A stretch of DNA of 32,880 nt from Salinisphaera japonica YTM-1. Its GTDB lineage: Bacteria > Pseudomonadota > Gammaproteobacteria > Nevskiales > Salinisphaeraceae. The notes beneath the pieces were generated by a model. It searched no databases, had not been told where the DNA came from, and worked only from the letters and a program-made list of their open reading frames with translations. Where the stretch lies: assembly GCF_003788585.1 (NCBI RefSeq), contig NZ_AYKG01000032.1, forward strand, positions 1 to 32,880. The letters run 5' to 3'. Made by a program: the position numbers and the translations under genes. Positions 7,742 through 17,237 of this stretch are shown piece by piece (position 1 is the first letter of the stretch; each line of letters opens with the position of its first letter).

Positions 7742-8332
7742 ATGGAACTACTCGGCTCTGCCGGTTCGCCTTATGTCCGTCGTATTCGTTTGCTGCTGGG
7801 CGAACGCGATTATCGATTCACCGAAATGAATATCTACAAACAGGATCGCGACAAACTCAAGGCGCACAACCCGGTTTTGAAAATCCCGACCCTGCTTGAC
7901 GATGGCCACACGCTGTTCGAGTCGCGCGTGATCTATCGGTATCTGGCCGATAAATATGACCTCAAGCCGCTCCTCTGGCACGACGAGAACGCCATCAGCG
8001 TGATCGACGGGGCCAATGATGCGGTGGTGGTGCTGCGCCTGTCGCAGGTCTCCGGGCTGGAGACCGACAACTCGGAGACGATGTATTTCCGCCTCCAGCA
8101 CGAGCGTATCGCCGAATGCCTGGATTGGCTGGACACCGAGGCGGCGACCGGTCTTTTCGACGAATGGCATTTCCCGGCGATGTGCCTGGTCAGCCTGGTC
8201 GAATGGGTTGATGCCCGCGGCCTGGTGGATGTTTCCGGCTATACCAAGCTGGCCGAGGTGTGCGCGCGCCATGCTGACCAGCCGATGGTCAGGCAAACCG
8301 ACCCGCACGACACCACGCCGCCGCCGATGTGA
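7742..8332 (+). CDS. Glutathione S-transferase / SspA-like protein
   Basis: Protein of 196 residues with a thioredoxin-fold GST N-terminal domain (residues 1-75). GSAGSPYVRRIRLLLGE is the first strand and helix, KIPTLLDD contains the cis-Pro, and ESRVIYRYL is the glutathione-contacting Glu-Ser motif. The C-terminal helical domain (about 85-180) is shorter and less typical. There is no Cys in the active-site turn (SAGSPYV), so Ser or Tyr would serve. It could be a true GST or a regulator of the stringent starvation protein A type. The ATG at 7742 has no obvious ribosome-binding site. Confidence 0.8.
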   Translation: MELLGSAGSPYVRRIRLLLGERDYRFTEMNIYKQDRDKLKAHNPVLKIPTLLDDGHTLFESRVIYRYLADKYDLKPLLWHDENAISVIDGANDAVVVLRLSQVSGLETDNSETMYFRLQHERIAECLDWLDTEAATGLFDEWHFPAMCLVSLVEWVDARGLVDVSGYTKLAEVCARHADQPMVRQTDPHDTTPPPM

Positions 8333-8347
8333 GCGACGCTCGCCGCG

Positions 8348-8367
8348 GCCCGGGCGTCGACCCGGGC
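8348..8367 (+). terminator. GC-rich hairpin after the GST-like gene
   Basis: GCCCGGG (8348-8354) pairs with CCCGGGC (8361-8367) across a 6-base loop. Only a short T run (ATTT) follows, so this is a weak intrinsic-terminator candidate. The rest of 8333-8471 shows nothing else I can support. Confidence 0.3.
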
Positions 8368-8471
8368 ATTTGCGGCCATGCGAGAGCTTGCAGACACGGG
8401 CTGTCGGCCTGACTGTGGCCGGTGCCGGGCCCGGTATCTGTCGTCTCGGCTGCATTGAACGAGCCATCTGC

Positions 8472-11400
8472 ATGAATGAACCTATCTCGCAGGCGCTGCG
8501 CGCATGCGTCGTCGTCGGCGCCTCGGCCGGCGGACTCACTCCGATGCGCCAACTGCTGCGCGGGCTGGCGGCGAACACGAACATCGCCGTGGTGGTCATC
8601 CAGCATCTGCCGGATACGCACGCCACGCAGCTGCCCGAACTGCTGACCGAAGACAGCGCGCTCGAGGTCGCGTTGATCACCGACGGCATGCCTGTTCGCG
8701 GTGAGCGTGTGTTCGTTGCACCCGCCGGACAGCGCGTGGGGATCGAGGCCGGGCGGTTCGTGGTCACACCGGCCGATATCGCCGGGCCGCCCTCGATCGT
8801 CGATCATCTGTTCGAGCAGGCGGCCGACGTCTATGGCGCGCGCTGTATCGGTGTACTGTTATCGGGTTCGGGCCGCGACGGGGCCCACGGGCTGGCTGCG
8901 ATCGGCCGGGCCGGCGGCATGACGCTGGTGCAAGACCCCGATACGGCCGACTATTCCGGCATGCCGGATGCCGCCCGCCAGCAGGTCGATATCGATGTTG
9001 TGGCCGACATCGACGCGCTGTCAGAGCGTCTGGCCACATACTGCAAGCCCCCGGCCGAGGCGGTCGCGGCGCCGGCAGGCTCCCCCTCATTTGTCTCGCG
9101 AGCGGAGGCCATCGATGATCAACAGCTCACCCAGGTGCTGGATCTGCTGGCCGAGTCCGCGCGCGACATGCATATCTATTCCTACAAGCCCAGCATGCTC
9201 AAGCGCCGTATCGATCGGCGCATGGCCATCGCCGGTGTCCAGGTGCCGGCCGATTATATTCAGCGCCTGGCCGACAACGCCGATGAGCGCGCCCGTCTTG
9301 TCCAGGATTTTCTGATCAGCGTGACCGCGTTCTTTCGCTATGACCGGGGCTATGCCCAGCTGGCCGAGGCCATCGAGACGCACCTGCTGGCCGAGCGCCA
9401 CGACGAGGCACCGCTGCGTATCTGGGTGCCCGGCTGTGCCACCGGGGAAGAGGCGTATTCCATCGCGATCGCGCTGGCCGAACTGTTCGCTGCCCGTGAG
9501 ATGGCGCCGGCGTTCACGATCTTTGCCAGCGATATCGATGCCCGGGCGATCGATATCGCCCGACGTGGCGTATACCCGGCCAGCATCGCCGAGCAACTTT
9601 CCGAATCACAGCTGGCGCGTTACTTCGAGCCGGTCGGTCGCGGGCAGTATCGGTTCCGGCATGCGCTTCGTGAGCGCATCGTGTTCGCCGAGCACAACGT
9701 CGTGGCCGATCCGCCGTATTCGCGTCTGGATATGATCAGCTGCCGCAACCTGCTGATGTACCTCAAGCCGGGCACCCAGCGCGAGCTCATCGATACCTTT
9801 CATTTCGCCCTGGCCGGCGCGGGCCTGTTGTTGCTGGGCGACTCGGAAAGCCTGGGTGAGGACCGGCGCTTTGTAGACGTGGCCGGGGATCTGCGTCTGT
9901 TTCGCCGTCTGGGCCAGACCGCGGACAACCGCCGCGTGCCGGCGCGCTCACTACAGGGCTGGCAACACCCGGCCGCTGCCCTGGGGCGTGATCCGCGCCG
10001 CGACGACACCGGCCCCAGCATCGAGCGCGCGCTGCGTGATCTGTTGCTGCGCGAGCACGTACCGGCCACGGTGGTCGTCGACGCCCAGCTGTCGCTGGTA
10101 GCCAACTACGGGCCCACCGAGCATTATCTGCGCCTGCCGCTGGGCCAATCCTCGTTCGAGCTCGAGGCACTCATCCGTGATCGTTATCGTTATTCGGTGA
10201 AGACGCTGATCACCCAGGTGTCCGAGCATCGCAGCCCGCGCGAGACGACTCTGGATGTGCGTGAGGCCGATCAAACCTATCGCGTATCGATCCTGGCGCA
10301 GCCGGTCTCCTGGGCCGAGGCGGCCAATTCGCTGGTCATGATCACGTTCCGTGCCAGGCCGACTTCGCTCGCGGATGACGATGATCTGTCGAACGACGAG
10401 GGCTCGACCGAGGCCTCGCTACGCGCCCAGCTCACGGCTGCCCAGGACGAGCTCACCGCCACCATCCAGGCGCTGGAAGCCTCGAACACCGATCTGCGTA
10501 GCTCGCACGAAGAGCTGCTGTCGATGAACGAGGAGTTGCAGTCCACCAACGAAGAGCTGGAGACCTCCAAGGAAGAGCTGCAATCGCTCAACGAGGAACT
10601 GGTCACGGTCAACGGTGAGCTTGAGGACAAGGTCGCCGAGCTGGAGCACACCAACGACGATCTGGCCAATCTGTTTTCCGGCATGCGCGTGGCCACATTG
10701 TTTCTTGACCCGCGGCTTGGCGTGCGGCGCTATACGCCGCCGGTCACGGATCTGTTCAACCTGATCGAATCGGATATCGGTCGGCCGATCACCGATATCA
10801 CCCTGCGGTTCTGCGACGCCGACCTGATCGCGGACTGTCGCGCGGTCATGGCTGACCTGCGCGAGCGCGAGGCCCAGGTGCCATCCGCGGCCGGGCGCTG
10901 GTATCAGCGGCGTATCCTGCCTTATCGCAAGCTCAACGATCAGATCGACGGCGTGGTCATCACGTTTGCCGAGATCACCGAATTGAAACAGGTCTCGCTG
11001 GCCTCGCGGGCCAGTGAACACCGCCTGGATCTGGCGATGAAGGCGATCAACGGCGGCATGTGGGAGATGCGCGTGGCCCCCGACGATCTGCCCGACACGA
11101 TGTATATCTCGGCGCGGCTCAAGGCGCTGCTGGGCTATGACGATGGCCAGCTGCCCAATTCGCTATCGGCCTGGCGCGAGCGTATCGACCCGGCCGATCG
11201 CCCGGTGTTCGACAACGTGACACGACGCCAGTCCGAGCGGCATCAACAAGGCATCGAATATCGCATTCGTCATCGCGACAACAGCCAGCGGTGGTTCGCC
11301 AGCTACGGCAGCCTCGTCGTCGATACCGATCTGAACGAGGCCTCCTGGATCGGTATCGACTGCGATATCACCGATATCAAACGCATCGATGCCCATATCG

Positions 11401-12488
11401 AGCAGGCCCGGGATACCCTGGTGCAATGGCGCAACGCCGTGGGCCTGCCCACCGCCTGTATCGATCGCGCCGGGCGCGTGCATTCGGCCAATCGGGCGTT
11501 CGAGCGGCTGTTCGGCGCGCCCGATGCCGACCGGGACGGGCCCGAGTGGTTGGGCGAGTTCGGCGTGTATCACGTCCAGGATTATCTGGACGCCGTGCTG
11601 GCCACGCGTGCCACGACCACCGTGGAAACCCGCGTGACCTCGGCCGACGCCGAAACCGGTCAGACCTACATCATGCGCGTCGTGCCCCACATGCAGCACG
11701 ACGAGGTGGCCGGGGCGTTCATCGTGTTCGACACGCCCCAGGCGCGGCACGCCGGCCCGCCGCTCGACGAAGACGACGGCCGTATGGTGCATCTGCAACG
11801 CATGGCCATGATCGGCGAGATCGTCAGCAGCCTCACGCACGAGGTGCGCCAGCCCCTCATGGCGATCCGCAACTATGCCAATACGCTGGCCCGGCAATCG
11901 GCTGACGGCCAACAGGATATTCCGGCCATGGCCATGCGTATCGACGACCAGGCACGGCGCGCCGATCACGTGGTGGCCCAGACACGTCGGCTGATCGGCC
12001 AGGGCACTGATGTCTGGCACGACTACGACTTGATCGATCTGATCAACGCCAGCCTGGCGCTGATCGAACGCCGGGCCCAGAAACAGAACGTGCTCGTGCA
12101 CGTCGATGCCGCGGCCCATCTGCCCACGCTGCACGGCGATTCGGCCGAGATCGAGCAGATTCTCGTCAACCTGCTCACCAACGCGCTCGATGCCCTGAGC
12201 GACGCCGAGGCCGAGCGGCGTATCGATATCAGCGTGCAACAGCCGGATGCCACGCGCGTTCGCGTGCGTATCAGCGATACCGGCCCCGGCATCGCCGAGG
12301 AGGTGCTGGGGCATATATTCGAGTCGTTCTATACCCGCCAGATCAACGGCATGGGGCTGGGGCTGGCGATCAGCCGGCGTCTGGCCGATCACCACGGCGG
12401 CCAGCTCTGGGCAGAGGCCGGCCTACAGCGCGGGGCCTGTTTCGTGCTCGACCTGCCGGTCGGCGCGGCGCCGGAGACGATCGGCTAG
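8472..12488 (+). CDS. CheB-CheR-PAS-histidine kinase fusion protein
   Basis: Large cytoplasmic signalling protein of 1338 residues. A CheB methylesterase domain (about 10-190) has the full Ser18-His45-Asp136 triad (GASAGG, IQHLP, GSGRDG) but no receiver domain in front. A CheR methyltransferase (about 215-475) follows, with FLISVTAFFRYD and the S-adenosylmethionine loop VPGCATGEEAYS near 320. Next come a long coiled coil (about 650-737, repeated NEEL/STNEEL heptads), a PAS_10-type domain and two further PAS domains (to about 1100). A HisKA domain has phospho-acceptor His1123 (LTHEVRQPL), and a HATPase_c domain has its N box near 1233 and DTGPGI near 1268. The start at 8472 is the first Met before the CheB domain; the open frame upstream overlaps the GST gene. 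There is no transmembrane segment and no adjacent response regulator or chemoreceptor. Confidence 0.93.
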   Translation: MNEPISQALRACVVVGASAGGLTPMRQLLRGLAANTNIAVVVIQHLPDTHATQLPELLTEDSALEVALITDGMPVRGERVFVAPAGQRVGIEAGRFVVTPADIAGPPSIVDHLFEQAADVYGARCIGVLLSGSGRDGAHGLAAIGRAGGMTLVQDPDTADYSGMPDAARQQVDIDVVADIDALSERLATYCKPPAEAVAAPAGSPSFVSRAEAIDDQQLTQVLDLLAESARDMHIYSYKPSMLKRRIDRRMAIAGVQVPADYIQRLADNADERARLVQDFLISVTAFFRYDRGYAQLAEAIETHLLAERHDEAPLRIWVPGCATGEEAYSIAIALAELFAAREMAPAFTIFASDIDARAIDIARRGVYPASIAEQLSESQLARYFEPVGRGQYRFRHALRERIVFAEHNVVADPPYSRLDMISCRNLLMYLKPGTQRELIDTFHFALAGAGLLLLGDSESLGEDRRFVDVAGDLRLFRRLGQTADNRRVPARSLQGWQHPAAALGRDPRRDDTGPSIERALRDLLLREHVPATVVVDAQLSLVANYGPTEHYLRLPLGQSSFELEALIRDRYRYSVKTLITQVSEHRSPRETTLDVREADQTYRVSILAQPVSWAEAANSLVMITFRARPTSLADDDDLSNDEGSTEASLRAQLTAAQDELTATIQALEASNTDLRSSHEELLSMNEELQSTNEELETSKEELQSLNEELVTVNGELEDKVAELEHTNDDLANLFSGMRVATLFLDPRLGVRRYTPPVTDLFNLIESDIGRPITDITLRFCDADLIADCRAVMADLREREAQVPSAAGRWYQRRILPYRKLNDQIDGVVITFAEITELKQVSLASRASEHRLDLAMKAINGGMWEMRVAPDDLPDTMYISARLKALLGYDDGQLPNSLSAWRERIDPADRPVFDNVTRRQSERHQQGIEYRIRHRDNSQRWFASYGSLVVDTDLNEASWIGIDCDITDIKRIDAHIEQARDTLVQWRNAVGLPTACIDRAGRVHSANRAFERLFGAPDADRDGPEWLGEFGVYHVQDYLDAVLATRATTTVETRVTSADAETGQTYIMRVVPHMQHDEVAGAFIVFDTPQARHAGPPLDEDDGRMVHLQRMAMIGEIVSSLTHEVRQPLMAIRNYANTLARQSADGQQDIPAMAMRIDDQARRADHVVAQTRRLIGQGTDVWHDYDLIDLINASLALIERRAQKQNVLVHVDAAAHLPTLHGDSAEIEQILVNLLTNALDALSDAEAERRIDISVQQPDATRVRVRISDTGPGIAEEVLGHIFESFYTRQINGMGLGLAISRRLADHHGGQLWAEAGLQRGACFVLDLPVGAAPETIG

Positions 12489-12502
12489 CCGGGCCGGGTG
12501 GC

Positions 12503-12811
12503 TCATTCCACCGGGCGCGGGCCCATGTGCACACGGGCCACACGCTGGCCGTGCATTTCGATGGTGCCGGTATAGCGCCGATCGCCGCGCTGGTAGAACT
12601 CAAAGCCATAGCGCCGGGCCAGCCGGCGCTTGCCGTGGGCATCACGGGTCAGATGCAGGCGTTTCAGGGCCAGCTCGTCGATGAACAGCATCTCGGCGTC
12701 CTCGCAGGCCGCCCGCGCGGCGGCCCGGGCACGGGCCTTCGCACCCATGGCCGACCACCATACGAGGGCGACCAGGGCCAGGCCGATCAACCAGGGAGCC
12801 AGCTCAAGCAT
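12503..12811 (-). CDS. DUF3301 family small membrane-anchored protein
   Basis: Protein of 102 residues with an N-terminal hydrophobic anchor (about 3-20) and a basic, Ala/Arg-rich helix (about 24-40). A conserved-looking domain follows with LALKRLHLTRD (about 50) and RRYGFEFYQRGDRRYTGTIEMHGQRV (about 68-93), the pattern of DUF3301. Function is unknown. The ATG at 12811 is preferred over a start 11 codons upstream because it puts the hydrophobic anchor at the N terminus. It overlaps the stop of the oxidase gene by 8 bases (ATGCTTGA), so translation is probably coupled. Confidence 0.8.
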   Translation of the reverse strand: MLELAPWLIGLALVALVWWSAMGAKARARAAARAACEDAEMLFIDELALKRLHLTRDAHGKRRLARRYGFEFYQRGDRRYTGTIEMHGQRVARVHMGPRPVE

Positions 12812-14129
12812 ACGGATCCGCCGTGCTCGCAGATACCGGGCCACGCCGCGTGAGGCGTGCCGTACCGTCGGTTATATCGGCGATATCACGACAGCCGGCC
12901 AGGGCCATGGTGAGCTCGAACTCGGCAGCGGTGTTGTCGATCCACTCGGCGACCCCGGCCCGGCCGCCCAGCGCCAGCGCCCAGGCATAGGGCCGCCCGA
13001 TGCCCACGGCCGTGGCACCCAGGGCCAGAGCCTTGAAGATATCCGCGCCCGTGCGCACGCCGGAATCCAGTATCAGCGGCATGTCCGGCACGGCCGCCGC
13101 AATCGCGGGCAGGGCATCCAGCGAGGCGATGGCGCCGTCGACCTGGCGCCCGCCGTGGTTGGACACGATCAGCCCGTCCATGCCGGCGGCCTCGGCGCGC
13201 CTGGCGTCATCGGGGGCCAGCACGCCTTTCAGGAGGATCGGCAGACGCGTGCGCTCGCGCAGCCAGGCCAGATCATCCCAGGACAGATCGGGACGTGAAT
13301 ACGTGGCGATGAACTGGCGCACGGCCGCGATCGCCTTGCCCGAGGTCATGGCGTTCCAGGTCGGGCCCGGATACCGACGTGCCGCGGCCAGGGCGTTCTT
13401 GAGCGTGGCCCATGTGATCGGCGGGCGCTCGCCGGTGGGGGCCGTGGCCATGAGGTCCTGAAAGACCGGGTCGCTGGTGTACTGGGCGATACCGCGGCCG
13501 TGCAGAAACGGCAGGTGGCCCAGGGTGAGATCCCGTGGCCGCCAGCCCAGCAGCGTGGTGTCGAGTGTCACCACCAGCGCCTCGCAGCCACAGGCCTCGG
13601 CGCGGGCCACCAGGGATTCGGCCAGCGCATCGGATTTCGGCCAGTAAAGCTGAAACCAGCGCGGGGCATCCTTGGCCACGGCGTCCATGGCGTCGGCACA
13701 GGCTTCCATGGGGTGGCTGGCCTGGTTGGAAAAGATCATCGGCACGCCGCGCGAGGCCGCGGCTTCGGCCACGCCGATATCGGCGCTCGGATGGGCCAGA
13801 TCGAGCACGCCGATGGGCGAGAGCAGAAACGGCTGGGCCAGACGGCGGCCGAACAGATCGATACCGGTATTACGCCGGCTGACATCGGCCAGCATGCGCG
13901 GCACGATCTGCCAGCCGTCAAAGGCCGCGCGGTTGGCGCCGATCGTGGCCTCGGTGCCGGCGCCGCCGTCGATATAGCCGCGCCCGGCGCGCGTCATGGC
14001 CTTGGCGGCGGCCGCCGCCAGCGCGCGTGGCTCGGGCGGAATCCGCGGCACGCGCCCGGCCATGCCCTGGGTATAGATGGCCTGCTGGCGGTTGTTGGTG
14101 CCGCGTCGGCTGGGGCTTGTATCGCTCAT
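12804..14129 (-). CDS. FMN-dependent alpha-hydroxy-acid oxidase (lactate 2-monooxygenase-like)
   Basis: Flavoenzyme that oxidises a 2-hydroxy acid such as lactate. The 441-residue protein has the TIM-barrel motifs of the family: SPIGVLDLAHP (about 104-114), substrate/FMN-contacting WFQLYWPKSD (about 158-167), an active-site Lys301 (ILLKGV), and the catalytic SNHGGRQ with His325 and Arg328. GSGxRTGADIFKAL-like phosphate binding follows (DSGVRTGADIFKALALGA). The long insertion around 200-280 and the IGVLDLAHP pattern favour the lactate 2-monooxygenase branch over lactate dehydrogenase LldD. The start at 14129 is chosen because sequence upstream is low-complexity and runs into the divergent pot region. 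There is no strong ribosome-binding site. The exact substrate is unknown. Confidence 0.88.
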   Translation of the reverse strand: MSDTSPSRRGTNNRQQAIYTQGMAGRVPRIPPEPRALAAAAAKAMTRAGRGYIDGGAGTEATIGANRAAFDGWQIVPRMLADVSRRNTGIDLFGRRLAQPFLLSPIGVLDLAHPSADIGVAEAAASRGVPMIFSNQASHPMEACADAMDAVAKDAPRWFQLYWPKSDALAESLVARAEACGCEALVVTLDTTLLGWRPRDLTLGHLPFLHGRGIAQYTSDPVFQDLMATAPTGERPPITWATLKNALAAARRYPGPTWNAMTSGKAIAAVRQFIATYSRPDLSWDDLAWLRERTRLPILLKGVLAPDDARRAEAAGMDGLIVSNHGGRQVDGAIASLDALPAIAAAVPDMPLILDSGVRTGADIFKALALGATAVGIGRPYAWALALGGRAGVAEWIDNTAAEFELTMALAGCRDIADITDGTARLTRRGPVSASTADPYA

Positions 14130-14379
14130 GGGCGCATCGGTGAAGGCGTTGCCCCGAGCATAGAGCCTGGGGCCGGCCAGTTGAATACGACAATCGATGC
14201 GCCGCGCGGCCGCCGGTTGTGACACGCCCGGCGGGCCGGGTTTCGCCCCGGGCGCTTTTCTGGGGCACAATTCCCGGCCGCGGCACTGGCCGCCGGACCG
14301 ACGCGCTGTGTCGCGGCCTGTTTTTGGGCGGGCCCACGACACGGCCTTGCCTGCGCCATCGATCGCGAGGGCCTGCCCG
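14130..14379. promoter_or_regulatory. Divergent intergenic region between the hydroxy-acid oxidase gene and potA
   Basis: This 250-bp gap must contain the promoters for both divergent transcripts. It is very GC-rich and shows no confident sigma-70 promoter; CACAAT near 14267 is a possible minus-10 for potA, without a good minus-35. GAGG at 14367-14370 is the potA ribosome-binding site, nine bases before the ATG. Confidence 0.35.
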
Positions 14380-15492
14380 ATGACCCAACCGAGCTCGCCG
14401 ACGGTATCGCCCGATACGGCCGACAACACGCCGAGAGCCGATACCGCGATCCGTCTGCGTGGCCTGTATCAGGCCTTTGGCGCCGATGCCGTGGCCCTGG
14501 CCGGCGTGGATCTGGATATTCCGGCCGGCAGTTTCTTCACGCTGCTGGGCCCCTCCGGCTGTGGCAAGACCTCGCTGCTGCGCGTGATCGCCGGGCTGGA
14601 TACGCCCGATGCCGGCACGTTGCATATCGGCGCGCGCGACGTGACCCGCGTGGCCGCGCACAAACGCAACGTGAACACGGTGTTCCAGTCGTATGCGCTG
14701 TTCGGGCATCTGGACGTGGCGGGCAATATCGGCTTCGGCCTGCGCATGCACGGCCATGACCGCGCCACGATCAACGACCGGGTGCAAAAGACCGCCGCCT
14801 TCATCCAGATCGACAATCTGCTGGGCCGGCGTATCGATCAGCTCTCCGGCGGCCAGCGCCAGCGCGTGGCCCTGGCCCGGGCGCTGGTCAACGAGCCCGA
14901 CGTGCTGCTGCTCGACGAGCCGCTGTCCGCGCTCGATGCCGGCTTGCGGTCTCGTCTGCAACTGGAGCTTCTGCGTATCCAGCGCCGGCTGGGCATGACG
15001 TTTGTCTTTGTCACCCACGATCAGGACGAGGCCATGGTCATGAGTGATTACGTGGCCGTGTTGAACGAGGGCCGCATCGAGCAGGTGGGCACGCCGGCCA
15101 CGCTCTACGAGCGCCCGGCCAACCCTTTCGTGGCACGCTTCATGGGCCATGCCAATCTGTTCGCGATTCGCGCCCGGGATGCCACGGGCCTGACCACCGA
15201 TTTCGGCCGGCTCGCCGGTGAGTTCGCCCGCGCCGATCACGTGCTGATACGCCCGGAGATCATGACGATCCACGCCGCGGACGCGCCCGAGGTGGCCAGC
15301 GCCGGTGATAACGTCATCCATGGCCGGGTTCGTGAACGGCTGTATCGCGGCAGCCGCATGGAATACACGGTGGCCGCGGGTGAAACCGAGCTGGTGGTGG
15401 TCGATGACAATCGCGGCCAGGGCATGTTCGAGATCGGGGCCGGCGTGGCGCTGGTCATGGAAACCACGGGGGTGGTCACGCTCGATGGCTGA
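14380..15492 (+). CDS. potA: Polyamine ABC transporter ATP-binding protein
   Basis: Cytoplasmic ATPase that drives uptake of putrescine/spermidine through PotBC. The 370-residue protein has Walker A GPSGCGKTS (57-65), Q-loop FQSYALF, ABC signature LSGGQRQRV (about 155), Walker B VLLLDEPLSALD (about 175) and H-loop THDQDEAM. A C-terminal TOBE-type domain starts at about 260. Length and order match PotA. The start at 14380 has a GAGG site nine bases upstream. The last 8 bases overlap the potB start. Other class members import spermidine, putrescine or related cations, so the exact substrate is inferred. Confidence 0.92.
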   Translation: MTQPSSPTVSPDTADNTPRADTAIRLRGLYQAFGADAVALAGVDLDIPAGSFFTLLGPSGCGKTSLLRVIAGLDTPDAGTLHIGARDVTRVAAHKRNVNTVFQSYALFGHLDVAGNIGFGLRMHGHDRATINDRVQKTAAFIQIDNLLGRRIDQLSGGQRQRVALARALVNEPDVLLLDEPLSALDAGLRSRLQLELLRIQRRLGMTFVFVTHDQDEAMVMSDYVAVLNEGRIEQVGTPATLYERPANPFVARFMGHANLFAIRARDATGLTTDFGRLAGEFARADHVLIRPEIMTIHAADAPEVASAGDNVIHGRVRERLYRGSRMEYTVAAGETELVVVDDNRGQGMFEIGAGVALVMETTGVVTLDG

Positions 15493-16393
15493 TGCAGGTT
15501 CTGGCAAGACCGGCTGGCGGGCGACCGGGCATCTGTTGGGCCTGGTGGCGCCCGGGGTGATCTGGATCGTGGTCTTTCTGGTCGCCCCGGCGGCCTATCT
15601 GATGAGCATCGCGTTCATGACCAACGGCAGCTACGGGCTGCCCGAGCTGCCCTTCACGTGGGCCGCCTTCAAGCAGCTGGCCGGCTACGGTTTTCTGGGC
15701 TGGTCGCCGGCCAATCTGTATGTGGTGGGCCGCACGCTCGTCCAGACCGTGCTGGCGACCGGTCTGGTCGTGGTCATCGCGTATCCCGTGGCCTATTACA
15801 TCAGCCGGGCACCGGCGCGCCTGCGCCCGTTGATGTTGCTGCTGGTGGTGGTGCCGTCCTGGACCAACCAGGTGATCCGCGCGATCGGCTGGATGAATAT
15901 CCTGGCGCCGGGCACGCCGTTATCCGATCTGGCGGCCGCACTCGGGCTGATCAGCCCGCATATGGGGCTTTATCCCTCGCAGTTCGCGGTCGCTCTGGGG
16001 CTGGTCTACAACTTTCTGCCGTTCATGGTCCTGCCCCTGTATGCCGTGTTCGAGCGTCTGGACACGGCCCAGATCGATGCCGCGCGCGACCTGGGCGCCG
16101 GGGTCTGGGGCGCGTTTCGCCACGGCGTGCTGCCCCAGACCCTGCCGGGGCTGCTGGCCGGCACGGTACTGGTGGCGATTCCCGCATTCGGCATGTACGT
16201 GATCCCCGAGCTTCTGGGCGGCGGCAAGAATCTGATGCTGGGCAGCCTGGTGGCCCGCCAGTTCGCCGCGGCCTCGAACTGGCCGTTCGGGGCGGCGGCG
16301 GCCTTGATCATGATTCTGGCAACGCTGGCCGGGCTGGTCGTGCTGCGCCGGCTGGGCCGGCGGCTCGGCGGTGATGCCGGGGTGATGCTGTGA
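15485..16393 (+). CDS. potB: Polyamine ABC transporter permease (PotB-type)
   Basis: Inner-membrane permease of 302 residues with about six hydrophobic segments, starting with one at about 15-37. The EAA-type cytoplasmic loop that docks on PotA is visible as DAARDLGAGVWGAFRHGVLP (about 198-217). The start ATG 15485 overlaps the potA stop (ATGGCTGA), and the stop overlaps the potC start, so the operon is translationally coupled. Confidence 0.9.
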   Translation: MADAGSGKTGWRATGHLLGLVAPGVIWIVVFLVAPAAYLMSIAFMTNGSYGLPELPFTWAAFKQLAGYGFLGWSPANLYVVGRTLVQTVLATGLVVVIAYPVAYYISRAPARLRPLMLLLVVVPSWTNQVIRAIGWMNILAPGTPLSDLAAALGLISPHMGLYPSQFAVALGLVYNFLPFMVLPLYAVFERLDTAQIDAARDLGAGVWGAFRHGVLPQTLPGLLAGTVLVAIPAFGMYVIPELLGGGKNLMLGSLVARQFAAASNWPFGAAAALIMILATLAGLVVLRRLGRRLGGDAGVML

Positions 16394-17202
16394 AGCGCGC
16401 CAGCACGCTTACGCTCGGTCTGCGGGGCATGTGGTACGCCCTGCTGGTGCTGTTGTATGCCCCGCTGGCCGTGGTGGTGGTCTATTCGTTCAACAGCGTG
16501 AACTCGTCGGCGGATTTCGTGGGCGTGTCGCTACGCTGGTATCGCGCGCTGTTTGCCGACGACACGATTCTGGCCGCGGCCTGGAACTCAGCCGTGCTGG
16601 CACTCGTGTCCTCGATGCTGGCCACGGCGATCGGCACGGCCTTGGGCTATGGCATGTATGCCCACCGCGCGCGGCGCCTGGGCTGGCTGATCTGGTTGAT
16701 CTATCTGCCGATCATCATGCCCGATATCGTCTACGGCATCGCCCAGCTGTCGTTCTTCTCGCGCCTGGCTGCGGCCACGCAGATCTTTGATCTGGGCCTG
16801 GGTACGATGATCATCGCCCACGTCAGTTTTCAGGCGCCGTTCGTCGCCCTGCTGGTCTATTCGCGCCTGGTGGGGCTGGATCCGCGGCTTTTCGATGCCT
16901 GTAGCGATCTCTATGCCAATGCCTGGCAACGGGCCCGGTTTTTCATCCTGCCGACGCTGCAGCCGGCGATCGTGGCCGGGTTCTTCCTGGCATTGACGCT
17001 GTCGATCGATGATTTCGTGATCAGTTATTTCACGTCCGGCCCGGAATCCGTGACGCTGCCGATCTTCATCTGGTCGGCGATCAAGCGCGGCATATCGCCC
17101 GAGATCAACGCGATCGCAACCCTGATGATCGGTACGGTACTGGCCGCGGCGGCCATTACGTTGGCTTTTCAATACGTGCGACACCGCCAGAGCGGCGAAT
17201 GA
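16390..17202 (+). CDS. potC: Polyamine ABC transporter permease (PotC-type)
   Basis: Second inner-membrane permease, 270 residues, about six transmembrane segments. The EAA loop reads DACSDLYANAWQRARFFILP (about 174-193). It starts at GTG 16390 inside the potB stop (GTGA overlap). SIDDFVISYFTSGPESVTLPI near residue 205 is a segment typical of PotC/PotI permeases. Confidence 0.9.
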   Translation: MKRASTLTLGLRGMWYALLVLLYAPLAVVVVYSFNSVNSSADFVGVSLRWYRALFADDTILAAAWNSAVLALVSSMLATAIGTALGYGMYAHRARRLGWLIWLIYLPIIMPDIVYGIAQLSFFSRLAAATQIFDLGLGTMIIAHVSFQAPFVALLVYSRLVGLDPRLFDACSDLYANAWQRARFFILPTLQPAIVAGFFLALTLSIDDFVISYFTSGPESVTLPIFIWSAIKRGISPEINAIATLMIGTVLAAAAITLAFQYVRHRQSGE

Positions 17203-17237
17203 CGCACGCGAGTAACGCATTCTCACGGGGAGACACC

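Noticed and set aside
8016-8471. Upstream extension of the CheB-CheR kinase frame over the GST-like gene
   Set aside because: The extension overlaps a clear gene in another frame and gives Arg/Trp-rich sequence without a domain; the CheB domain starts right after Met at 8472.
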